From assembly GCA_016785225.1 (NCBI GenBank), contig JAFBJZ010000228.1, positions 310,001 to 374,000 of the forward strand: 64,000 nt of DNA. Reading direction: 5' to 3'. Positions 37,239 to 48,083 of this stretch are shown here, piece by piece (position 1 is the stretch's first letter; every line of letters starts with the position of its first letter). Under the pieces are notes generated by a model. That model searched no databases and was not told where the DNA came from. It saw only the letters and a program-made list of their open reading frames with translations. Made by a program: the position numbers and the translations under genes. Source of the stretch: Psettodes erumei (taxonomy: Eukaryota; Chordata; Actinopteri; Pleuronectiformes; Psettodidae).

Positions 37239-40047
37239 GTACAAATACTGACACAACACACATAAAAACCAATTAGGTTCATACAAAAGCACATGTGGAT
37301 AAAATAATAGGAGAGCCTGACAATGGAAAGCAGGTAATCCTGTACCCTTGGAATAATTACTCCCTTTGTTCAGTTATTTCAACAAGATTAGATATTTTTT
37401 AGGCTAAAGTTTGTAATATTGTGCCTTTTATTTGTCACTTTTTCTCACTAGTTCTTGCTTAAGCTACTGACTTTTCTGGAAAAATAGTCCCTGTCATTCC
37501 ATGAATGTCTACCTCTGCTTTGCTGTTGATAAATCTCTTTGTTCCTCTGTCTTTCTACCTAACTCTGAAGAATTTCATATCACTGTAAACAAGTTGAGTG
37601 ACTCTCTTGTTATTAAGATGCCTTTCAGGATTCAAAATGGGTCACCCGACGTATCTCTTTCAGCCTCTGTCTGAGAAGTAGCAACACGTTTTAATGAGCC
37701 TGCATGCCTCAAGAGACTCGGGCAGGGTCTCGGGCAGAAGAGCATGTGCTTTAATATTTTATTACAGATTTTAAGAACATTCTTAGATATTCCTGCTTCA
37801 TTAGAGCGCGCACAGTGAGAGTGACAGCAAAGATGAGGTTTAATAAGGGGGATCATGCAACAAAGAGTCATATTTCAAATGTGCATTTCTCACACACAAA
37901 TCTGGTTTCTCAAATTATTATTCCTCTGCTGCAGGCAGCTGACCTGTTGGTTTACAAATGGATTTTATGTTAAGCTGGTTTACAGTAACCTGCTTGAGTC
38001 ATTTGACCTCTCTGAATAGTTGAACAGACCGAGGAACTAATAGTCCGCTAGTAGGCTCAGTGACCACAGGGAGCAAAGAAATAGATGTGGTGGTCGGAAG
38101 CAAGACAGGGGATTGATGGCTGGATAAAGATAACTGGCGTCATGCTGGGAGACAAACGGACTGGACAGAAGGAGGCAGGGAAGATGTGCATGATTTATGG
38201 GCGGATGAATAGTTGGAACGGGGAGGGTGACTCGAAGGATGGACAGGGATGTTGGCGCCACACTCACTAACATCCGGATGACAGAGAGAGAGAGAGTGAG
38301 ACAGGAGACAGAGAGAAAGTTTTAGAGATGTGCATTTGCAGGCTGTCTCTTCACTCGAGTCTAACTAATTCTATCACATCTGTCTGAGGCACGCGTGTTG
38401 TCTTAATGAGTTTTGTGTGTGTCTACACTTTCTCACCCGTGTGTGCTGCTCCAGTGCCGTCATGCTTTCAGAGCGTCCACGTTCGAGTGCATGAGTTCAT
38501 CCGTCTTTTTGTTCCTCAGAGGATGCTGGAAAACAGATATTCATCAGACTGCAGATGAGTCTCGCATTACCTCCAAAGAGTCTTTTATTTTTCTAAATCA
38601 ATTTATGTCACATTTTGTCTTGAGACGTTTCTGTCACTATTCCTCACCCCGACTCAATGCAAATGCAGAGGTATTGATTTTGCTCCTCTTTCTCCCTCCA
38701 GTATTTTCCTCCCCTTTTTTTCCCAAACCATACAGTCTTTCTATTAATGGGTGTTCAAACCAAAAATAGACCCTCTTTTTTTATTATAAGGGTTCCATTT
38801 GTGAGGGTGTGTTGCCATGCTTTCTTTTTATTTTTATTTTTTTGTCCAGGCTCTGCATCGGCACCTCGTCTTCAATTTTTTTGTGTGTGTGTCAGGATGT
38901 GCCAAAAAAAAAACACTGAAATTTTTGCAGTTACTTGCTAACCTTGTTAAAGCGCTAGGTCGGTGTATTCATATGTGACTCTGACTGTTTTCCTATGACA
39001 GTTATCCTCCTCACAGCTGTACAGTCAACTCAAAATCCAGAGGCGTTGTGTTTCCGTATCGACTGTTTTCAGAATACCCACTTCTGCCACTTTTCTCCAG
39101 TGTGAACACACCGCGCAATCAAAACCTTCCTCACATGCACATGGAGTATGACCACAGCTGTACCTTTGGTGCAGTAGGAAATATTCTGGTCTGTACTCCA
39201 CCCCTCCACACCTGTTAAAACAGGTGGTTTATATTACTGTAGATATTGATGTATTGCTGAGAAGTTATCCTAACGGTGCCATGTGCCTCTGCAAGTAGAA
39301 AAACAAAAAATAGATCAGCAAATCTGTTTTTTTTCCCCAGTCCTCCCCTCCTATTTTTCTGTGCATCCTTATTTCCTTCCTTATTTCATTTTCTCGTCCT
39401 CTATTTCCTTATGCCTTGGCCACAAGAATAATACATAGTGCCACCTCAGATGCGGTGGGTGTCTCACAGCTGAATCTGTAGTCTATGCTCCCAGCCCTTC
39501 TTGTAAAGATCCAGCAATAAATCAGCTGCTGTCTGAGTGTGTGTCTGGATGTGAATGTGAGGTTTCGCGTGTGTGAATGTTGGAGAGACTTGACAGTTAG
39601 CCAAAATGACAGAACAGATGAATAGGCCTTCATACAGCTGAAAGCACCACTTTACCCCCTACTGTTCATTCAGGGTACTACATCAAACAGTACAAGCACC
39701 GAAAGTTTCAGAGCAGGTTCCCCGCAAGCGAAAAAAAAAAGAGCAAGCATGTACATATAATACCACTTTTTGTGAGTGAGACATACAAGATGGATAGGAT
39801 ATCGATCCTAAAGCCGCCTGTATTGATCAGCTGCTCGTCCACCTGCAAACTATGATGATGATGATAAGGTGGCAAAGGGGTTATTATCATTGTTATAATC
39901 AGCAGGACTCACACAACGGGTTATTATGATAATGAAGGCAATGATTCAGTCACAGTTTTGTTTGTATTTTCATGATAACAGTGATTATGATTATGATAAT
40001 GTAATAATGAGACACTCTAGTGAGTCTTCTTTTTCCTCATTCTGCAG
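37239..40047 (+). other. pcdh15: intron, 2.8 kb, no gene seen
   Basis: No supported feature apart from a short GA tract near 38284-38298 and A/T-rich stretches. ATGATGATG-type and GATTATGAT-type runs occur at about 39853-40010. Confidence 0.65.
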
Positions 40048-40278
40048 GCCCTGGACAAAGACACTGGTAACTACAGTTCAATGAAATACCGGCTGATCAT
40101 TCCCCCTCCAGCCGGCAAAGACACGAAAGACAGCAAAGACGGCTTTGTCATTGAACCGTACAGCGGTGTAGTGAAGACAGCAATCATGTACCGCAACATG
40201 AGGAGGTCGTATTTTAAGTTTGAGGTGGTCGCTACGGACAACTATGGTCAAGGACACAGCAGCAAGGCGGAGATAGTG
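40048..40278 (+). CDS. pcdh15: pcdh15 exon: EC11 body
   Basis: This exon has 231 nt and 77 codons, phase 0 to 0. It encodes ALDKDTGNYSSMKYRLIIPP, a Lys/Asp-rich loop (AGKDTKDSKDG), and MRRSYFKFEVVATDNYGQG. The loop appears a few residues longer than the mammalian IKEGKEG I recall. NYS is a potential N-glycosylation site. Acceptor CATTCTGCAG. Donor GTG|GTGTGT is non-consensus, and the following intron is short (361 nt). Confidence 0.95.
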
Positions 40279-40639
40279 GTGTGTATATATTTCTTTGACA
40301 ATGTTGGCAGGTTTATAATCATTTCTTAAAGGGAGGTTTATTACGCCTCATATTATAAATTTTCCTGAAATCGAATTATGGTGAGATGATTTGACTTCAT
40401 TCCAGTGGGATTTATGTTGCTCCTGGATCGTCCTTGAAGTAGATAAAAATGTGACTGTGGAAACAAATTTGAATTAGCACAAGCTTGAAGCGTGGATGGA
40501 TTGTATACTTTCCAATGAAAACTTTTTTTCAGTTGCTTAGGTACCATCTGATAAAGTTTAGTAAAATATCTCACTAGTTTGTAGCTCAATTTAATTACAG
40601 AAACAGATTGCATTTGCATTTGTTTTTTCTCTTGTGTAG
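40279..40639 (+). other. pcdh15: intron, 361 bp
   Basis: Pyrimidine-rich acceptor TTTTTTCTCTTGTGTAG; nothing else seen. Confidence 0.85.
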
Positions 40640-40728
40640 GTGTCTGTCGTAAACCAGCTGGACATGCAGGTGGTCGTATCAAATGTCCCTCCAACTCATG
40701 TGGAGAAATACAAAGACAAGCTGCTCAG
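40640..40728 (+). CDS. pcdh15: pcdh15 exon: EC11 to MAD12 transition
   Basis: This 89-nt exon runs phase 0 to 2. It encodes VSVVNQLDMQVVVSNVPP then VEKYKDKLLR. In place of a calcium linker the chain enters the membrane-adjacent domain (MAD12, also called PICA or EL domain), which mediates dimerisation near the membrane. Mammalian NQLDMQVIVSNVPP matches almost residue for residue (from memory). Donor CAG|GTAAGG. Confidence 0.95.
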
Positions 40729-41626
40729 GTAAGGTACATTATACTGTATGATGTGTGTATGATATCTTTATTCATGATTGTATCTAGTGTTTTGTCATCT
40801 GTGACAGATGTCGATCATCTGAAGCTGGCTTTAAGCTGGCTGTGCTTCATGGACTGTGGGTGATGAGAATCAAACTTAGAAATGTTATGTCTTATTTTTT
40901 TAAGAAGCCTCAAATAAGGTCATAGAACAGGGGAGCTGCCTGTAGTCACTGCGAGCCTGAAGAGTCGGTGATCGATCAGAAAAAGTCACAGTTTCACATT
41001 GGAGTAGGTGCACATTGAATCAACAGTCATATATTGAACAGAAGTTTCAACCCGATTTGATGCCATTTTTTGATTTCGTAAAGGCGAAGCACACTATTTA
41101 AAATATGGCATGTTGCGCTCACAGCTTTCGGGGCTTGGGCCCTGAAAAAAGAAGACCCCATCAACACCACAGTGGCATCTTAAATATGAGATAGTCTGAC
41201 TTTGTTCCCATGGGACTTGGCTTGTTTCAGCAACATGTCTGAATCAAGTGATCTGCACTGTGCATTGTGCGATATGATATTTCTGTCATGTACATACTCA
41301 CATGTTGACCCGCGCCAATAGACACTGCATTTTTGTTACCTCACACAAACAGCATGAACTGATGATGTTTTAAGCAGCACTTCTCATCTTTTCTCTCTGC
41401 CTCACTCCCTCTCTCTCTCTTTTACTAAACACAAACACACACACACACACACACACGCACACAGGCACACACCTTCATGGGGCAATTCCTGCTGTGCGCA
41501 GGTGTTTCGTCAGGGACAAAAATCAATATTGCTCAGCATGAGTGTGCCAAGCTGACAGGCTGAAAAAAATGTGTATGTGATTTGTGTCTTGAGCACATGC
41601 TTTGTAAATGTGGATATATTATGTTA

Positions 41627-41659
<33 letters not shown>

Positions 41660-41714
41660 GGGGTCCTTAAAACTGTGATCCCATCAAACAAAATCCATTA
41701 TTTTTAATCCTCAG
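40729..41714 (+). other. pcdh15: intron, 986 bp
   Basis: Contains a CA tract (41435-41456) and a GT tract (41630-41657) close to the acceptor; no gene. Confidence 0.75.
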
Positions 41715-41891
41715 CATTTTGGAACGCTACGTCCAGGATCAGATACCGGGAGCAAAGGTTGTCGTGGAAACCATCGGGCCCCATCGCCAAGGCGACGCAA
41801 TGGAGCAGGAAGACTACACCAAATCAGACCTCATGATTTATGCTATCGACCCTCTGACAAATAGAGCCGTATCTCGACAGGAGCTCTACAA
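41715..41891 (+). CDS. pcdh15: pcdh15 exon: MAD12 core
   Basis: This 177-nt exon runs phase 2 to 2. It encodes ILERYVQDQIPGAKVVVETI, then a variable loop (HRQGDAMEQEDYTKSD), then LMIYAIDPLTNRAVSRQELY. The helix ILxRYVQ-Q-IPGAKVVVE and AIDP-TNRA are strongly conserved in PCDH15 MAD12 (from memory). Acceptor AATCCTCAG, donor CAA|GTAAGG. Confidence 0.95.
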
Positions 41892-42386
41892 GTAAGGACT
41901 TTGCCAACAAATCCACAAAAAGTAAAATGGCAGCTCTCCCAATGCTTTACATCATAAAACGAGACAGGACCTAACCTAAATTACATCGCAATTAAGTCTT
42001 TCTTAAATTAGTCTTTTGGACTGCTGCCATTCACACAATTTTTCACTTATTTCGTTGAAGTCAGTCTTGACCGTGGTCTCTGACAGCTTATCCATGCAAG
42101 AAGAAAAGTTCTTGATAAAAATTGTCGGGCCTCGATTTTGATGAAGAGACACTCAGGGTAAGGAGTTTGGAAAGATAAACAAATAGAGAACTACTAAATT
42201 GGACTATGGAACTATAATGGCACAAGTGAGTGGGTGTGCGTTTGTGCTATCTTAGCACGAAATCTGCTGACAAATTTGCAGGATGGATAACTGATTGATG
42301 TTGCCGTTGAATCAAGTTAATGTGCACCATTCATAATTGGCAAATACTTATGGTCTCTGTGACGTTTTTGTGTTTCTCATTGGTAG
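41892..42386 (+). other. pcdh15: intron, 495 bp
   Basis: No feature seen beyond the splice sites. Confidence 0.8.
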
Positions 42387-42605
42387 ATTCCTCGATGGTA
42401 AACTCTTGGACATCAACAAAGAGTTCCAGCCCTTCCTCCCTGCTGGTGGGCGGATCCTGGAGATCCGCACCCCCGAAGTCGTGACCAGCGTAAAGAAAGC
42501 AGTGCAGACTGTAGGCTACACGGAGGGGGCGCTGTTGGCTCTGGCAGTCATCATCATCATCTGCTGTGTCCCTGCCATACTGATTGTTATTATCACCTAC
42601 AGACA
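42387..42605 (+). CDS. pcdh15: pcdh15 exon: end of MAD12 and transmembrane helix
   Basis: This 219-nt exon runs phase 2 to 2. It encodes FLDGKLLDINKEFQPF, then GGRILEIRTPEVVTSVKKA, then GYTEGALLALA followed by a roughly 22-residue Ile/Val/Leu-rich stretch (VIIIICCVPAILIVIITY) ending at YRQ. This is the single membrane-spanning helix, followed by Arg as a positive-inside cue. The TM region of PCDH15 is the site of interaction with LHFPL5 and the transduction channel in hair cells (established). Donor ACA|GTAAGT. Confidence 0.96.
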
Positions 42606-43513
42606 GTAAGTAGAAATTGTGTGTAATATTTTTTACATTTTATAAGTAGAGCAATCATTTTAATGAGGGACAACTGGCTGTAGATACTTACTGTTCCCTG
42701 TGGTTAGGAAGAACGCCTTTCGCTCAGGTGCCAAGAATAAGGTTGATATTCTCTGAAGCCAAAGCTGCCCCTTCATAATTGTAATGTACTTTGGTATGAT
42801 TTCTTAGTTAAGTATCCTTGCCACTTATGTAAATGTGCTTGAAGTGAAACCATTGTACTCCAACATCAAGTTGGTGCTACTGAAATTCAGCATGTGAATT
42901 TAGGTCCTCAAAACATGTCGGTCTAAAAAAGAAGGACTTGACTTCAAATAGGAACAGTGAGAAAGCTCAAAAGCCATCTAGAGAAGCATATGATTGTCTT
43001 TTAAGAGCACATATTTCAATAGACAAAGCTGACAGTCGCTCCCATAGGACATCCTTAAACACAGTTTGTCATTTCATCACCTGGGCCACTCACTTCCTCA
43101 GTTGATTCAGCATGGCAGCCTGTCCCACAGTGCCACTTTTAATAGTTTGTTTATCTAACCACTGTGAAAGGCTATTAATTTCATCCACATAAACAAGCGC
43201 AAACACGCATTTAAACTGGATCAGTGCATTTTGGTGAGAGCCTCTCGTCCTGCCGAGAAAGAGGGACAAATGACAGACTCTGGAGAGGAGAGGAGAGGAG
43301 ACTGGAGGGGAGAAAAACAGCATAGTAACCATCGGCATAATAATTAGTAGTCACTGTTGTTAATTGACTGTAATGAAGACCAATTGTCCAACTTTGCATG
43401 TAAATTGCAATCAGTAAACCTGGCTAACAAGAGGTACTGTGCGATTTATGGTTCATATAATCACTAATCTTTCTCTCTCTCTTTCATCTGCTCCATCTAT
43501 CGTGTACCACCAG
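42606..43513 (+). other. pcdh15: intron, 908 bp, before microexon
   Basis: No gene. It contains a short GGAGA ladder (about 43282-43300) and ends with CTTTCTCTCTCTCTTTC well upstream of ACCACCAG. Confidence 0.75.
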
Positions 43514-43522
43514 ATTCAAAGA
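43514..43522 (+). CDS. pcdh15: pcdh15 9-nt microexon (FK-E)
   Basis: ATTCAAAGA lies between ACCACCAG and GTGAGT. It runs phase 2 to 2. Joined to CA from the TM exon and A from the next exon it reads Q-F-K-E, giving YRQFKERQAEC. The mammalian protein has YRQFKVRQAEC at this point (from memory). Direct joining of 42605 to 44099 would also keep frame, giving YRQRQAEC, so the three residues could be optional. It is too short for any automatic open-frame call. Confidence 0.88.
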
Positions 43523-44098
43523 GTGAGTACCGCTTTCATATTCCCATGATGAAATATGAATGTTGCGGCTGTCTTAAACACCTTTCATTATGATTAATCT
43601 GTTGACTTTCACTGTACAATAAAAAGGGATGACATTGGGAAGGGCGTTGAAACAGATAGGACAGGGGACAATCAAACAAATGATATGTGTGTGTGTTTGC
43701 GTGGACATATACAGTAAGCCAGTTTGCTCAGCAATTTTACAGCTGGTACCATACAATCCCCTCACTTTGTGCCAAACAAAGTTTCATGGCATTTCAACCA
43801 ATAGTTGTCTCAGTCCTGACCAAAGTAGATGACCAACAGTCATTGGCTTCCATAGAGGAATGCCACTGTATATATAGTTACGTCTACTTGTTCGTCAAAG
43901 CCTACACAAATAGGAGTAGTTGACATGAAGACTTGCTTAAAGGCAATAAAAGGGATGGATGTACTGGCATTTGCTTAAAAACCTGAGATGAAGTTTTAAG
44001 TCATCTTACCCTTTGTGTGACTGTTTTACTACGTTCTAAGGTCATGATTTTCCTCTAAATTTGGATACCCAACTGTGTGTTTCCTCTGCCGTGTCCAG
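43523..44098 (+). other. pcdh15: intron, 576 bp
   Basis: No additional feature seen; acceptor CTGCCGTGTCCAG. Confidence 0.8.
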
Positions 44099-44209
44099 AC
44101 GCCAGGCGGAGTGTGCCAAAACAGCCCGTATCCAGATGGCACTGCCAACAGGCAAACCTGGGGGAGGCACTGCCAACAACCTGTATGAAGAGCTGGGTGA
44201 CAACGCCAT
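44099..44209 (+). CDS. pcdh15: pcdh15 exon: juxtamembrane cytoplasmic segment
   Basis: This 111-nt exon runs phase 2 to 2. It encodes RQAECAKTARIQMALPTG, a short Gly/Pro linker, and NNLYEELGDNA, ending two bases into the next codon (AT). LYEELGDS/ES is the point where mammalian PCDH15 isoforms diverge (from memory). The donor CAT|GTAAGT must choose among acceptors at 48084, 56505, 61301 and possibly 47406 or 57214, all of which start with the third codon base. Confidence 0.95.
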
Positions 44210-47200
44210 GTAAGTGAAGTGTGACAGTGGCATTGACACTGATGAGCCAAAACAGAGGCTTTTCCTGCTCTGGGAGCTTTGTGAATATGTAGTCCGTCCC
44301 ACAACAACACATCTCCCCTCCATTTAAAATATGGCTGTGGAATATTCAAATAGACCTGCTGATTATACACAAAGCTAAGGTCAAGCATAGATCTCATATT
44401 TTTCCCAATCTCACCTCTTTCATGCATTAAAAACGAGAAGGCGAGGGGGGAAATACGATCATTTAAATACAGTTTACTTCATGTTAAAGCCAAGCTTTTA
44501 ATATTTAAACATTTATGAGGGCAAATGTTGGATACAAGGGAATGCCACACCTAATGCTGGGACCAAATGCATTTAACCTCTTTTGTGTCAGGCGACACAC
44601 TTTGAAAATACAGTTCAAAAGAATTGTAGTTAAAAACAAGCAGTAGGAGCTCCTGCAGAATTGACATATCACAAAAGACTAACATTAATCCACACCAAAG
44701 GCAATGAGGAAATGAGAATAACAGCATAAATTCATATCGCACATATAAATGGAAAAGGAAGGAAATAATGCATACGTCAGGAAAACTGTCATAAACTGCA
44801 CTACCTGCAACCCACAAACACACCACTGAATAAATCCTTTTAACTCAAAGGATCACAGTAATGCAGAAAATGAATCACAACACCACGTGGTTTGTGGTGG
44901 AAACCAAAATGCAGCAAAACTTTGGTCATAAATAAACAGACTAATCAACAGTTTTTCACATCCTCTTACTGTATAGTGATTCAGTTCATTTAATTAGCGC
45001 TGAAAGCGTGTGCCCGGTGAGTAAACAAAACAACATTAATGGGGAAAGTGGAACACTGGTGTTCTCTGGGTCACTGATCGACACGTCCGCATCATCGACA
45101 CATTTGATCAACAACCATATTTAAAGGCTTGCCAATGTAGCTTGGCAATTAAACTGACTCTCTTGAGCCAGTTTCGCGTCAAATTAATAAATGACTGAAA
45201 AGACTCATTTACTCAGTTCTTGGTTCTTGTTGATTCATCACACTTGACCTGCCTTGTTGAGCTTTTGCAAGGATTTATTGAGTTAAATGTGTCTTAAAGC
45301 AGCATCAGACGTTTGTGAAGGTGGCCTTTCGTGCTTTTTTGCAGTCCAGAGACATCTCCTTCTTTTCACATCTTGCGTTGGCCAAACTGAAACGGACATT
45401 ATGCAGAGATGACACAGTCGCGGATTAATCAAGCAGAGCCTCGTGATCCCACATCAGACTAATAACAAAACCCAACAATTTTATCTTCACAAAGTTCAGT
45501 GACATTCAGACGTTTCCCCATTGTCATGCATACCAATGTCTTCACCATACAAGGAGTGAATGAAGGTCAGTGAACTGCCCACAGACCAATATTCATTTTG
45601 AGTGCAGCCTCTCAAGTGCACCTCAGTGAGGCTGTAATCACTGTAATCTCAAGTGAAATATATATGTACGAGGCACATTTATTACTGTCTTAATGTTCAG
45701 GGATTTCCTCCCAATGTATCCTCTAAGAATGACCCTTTTCTTTAGCAACCTTTGCAAGAGTTTACAATGTGAGTATTGTGAATATTTGTAAGGTATTTGT
45801 TTTTATAAGTCTTGCGTCGCTTATCACAAGACCATGGACCAGGGCCAGTAAATAGAGGTTTTTTGTAATTACGTTGAAATAGCTTTTACTTGTTAGAATT
45901 CTGTCCTGCATCTCCTCCTATCAGTGCTGAAGGGCATTATTGCTCATTTTCTCAACACTGCCTCAAAAAGCTACGTATTTTTTTGCAATTTATTCATATT
46001 CTCTCCACCACGTACTGTGGCTCCCCTGTTTCTGTGTATCTTCTGGACCACTGAGTTTGATTTATCATCTTCCCAATTTCTACCAAATTGACATGTGACA
46101 ATTTAGTCAAACTGGGGTCTAATAGTGACTGTACATAGAGGCACTGTATTAACTTTAATCTGCAAGTTCTTAAGACCACACACACACACACACTCGTGTC
46201 GGGGCGATACACACACAGTGCGTTTATGATTCCTTGGTGGAGCGTTAAGAGGAAGTTGAGAGGAACTCTTATCAGCATTACATGCATCACCGGGTTTCCT
46301 GTCTGTCCTTGATATGCCTTCCTGTTCCCATTAACATGAGAGCAATTCATATGCACGATGGCGGGAACTATCTCCAAATGACAACAAGGGATATCCAACT
46401 GTGTAAGACTGTGTGTTTGTGTGTGTGTGCGCGCGCCTGTGAGACTAACTAGCCCCAAATGATTCCTTGAAAAATGTGTGCGGAAATGAACTTGGATATG
46501 AGATAATTGAAGTAAATGCAGCCTGTAATTTATAAAGACCACCCTGGGCAATAATTAATTCTATTGATAAGCTCTCGAGCATGCGTAATTGTGGTGGGGA
46601 GGTCTTTTTGTGTGTGTGTGTATTGGTATTTCTTTGGAAATATTTGTATGGGCCTCCATTCCATATCACTGCAGTGTTGTAGGGACGAAATCATCCCCAA
46701 AGAGTATAAAACCTGCCAAAGTGCAAAAGTTTGCTCATTCATCATTAAAGTCCATTATCAAACTGCTCAGTAGACTGATTTTCAAGGCATTTCGTCTCCT
46801 TTTAATTACCTTTGGCTGTTCTCTTGACAGACTTGGGTTTTCAATTACCTATGGAAAATTAAGTGCTCTTTAACTTATTAATAGCAGCACATTAAATGAA
46901 GCATGTTTTTTTAAGTTAAATTAAAAGTCATGTTATGTTGTAATATAGCACGCCCTTGCCACCGCGGTGCTGTTTTGGCCAGCACACACTGGATGCTGGG
47001 CTCTTCTAAAGTTTGTACACAGTTTGAAAACGGACTATTACATATTTATAAATGTTCCTCATTCGTTCAACAAATGTCAGACATTAAAGGTACTTATCCC
47101 ATTTGGACATAGTGTAATGTGATTCGATTAGGCATCTGCCATGCTTTAAGAAGCATAAAAGGGATGCAGGGAAATAGCACAAAACTAAATGAACGAATGG

Positions 47201-48083
47201 CCCATTTAGCCCCAGTGTTCACCGACTTGTTTCTAACCATGTTCCATAGACATATTTCTGTGACTGCAGCTCATTGTTTCCACAACTTTGAAACTTTTTT
47301 GTGTCATTCTTTGTTGTCATTTCACCACTCCAATTTTTTCTGGTCTCATGTTGATTAATGTCCATCTTGTGTTTTCATCCATCCTCCTTTGTCCATGACT
47401 GACAGACAAAAGTGAGTAGGATGCTGAAAGTTGCTTCACATCTGTGGATAGTTGGACATCAATATTGCGACAGTTTCCTTGCTGTAGTTTTGTGTTTGTG
47501 TCAGTGTTTGTCACTGGTTACTGTTGTTGTATGTGCTGGATACATTATACTGCTGGTAGAGTGTAGAGCAAAACGTGTCACTGGCAGTTGATTGTGCCTC
47601 AGTGATTGATGATAATGCTGGTAAAGTTACACTGGTTATGCTCTCAACTCCATGGCACACAGTTTCCTATCCGTATCTTCTTAGCACTCCTTCTCTTGTC
47701 CCATAAATTAAATACTTACACCTTGTTTAAGACCAGTTTCCTCTCATTCCCTTCCTTTTTCATCCATTAATGTGGTCTCTCTCCATTTCATCTATCAAAC
47801 AACAGCTCAAGTAGATGTTCTACTGTTTTATCTTCCTCTTCTACCACTTTTTATGTGCACCTCTGTTGTCACTTCCCTTTATAAAACATTTAATTTTACC
47901 ATTCTGTGCATTACTGCTTGTTCATTTAGATTTCATTTGGCCCCGATCTCCCTCTTCCTTTTCATTCAGCTTTGATTCATAACATCTTTCTGATTCAATC
48001 CCTCATATTTTATCTGCATTTTTTTCATTATTCCTGCCTTCATCCCATCTTCTCTTTCATTTTTTCCTCAATATGCGTACCAG
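44210..48083 (+). other. pcdh15: intron, 3.9 kb, before CD1 exon
   Basis: It contains a CA tract (46177-46192), AT-rich sequence with repeated AATTA cores (about 46550-46910) and a candidate 6-nt microexon (47406-47411). No separate gene is supported; the 185-codon minus-strand frame at 45994-46551 lacks motifs. Confidence 0.65.
47406..47411 (+). CDS. pcdh15: candidate 6-nt microexon (optional, CD1 route)
   Basis: ACAAAA lies between a good acceptor (TCCTCCTTTGTCCATGACTGACAG) and a strong donor (GTGAGT). It runs phase 2 to 2. Inclusion changes the 44209-48084 junction from A-I-L-S to A-I-Q-N-L-S without altering frame. There is no conservation evidence here; it rests only on splice-site quality and phase. 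Confidence 0.3.

Noticed and set aside
45994..46551. 185-codon minus-strand frame
   Set aside because: No motif; includes sequence from a CA tract; nothing suggests exon boundaries.
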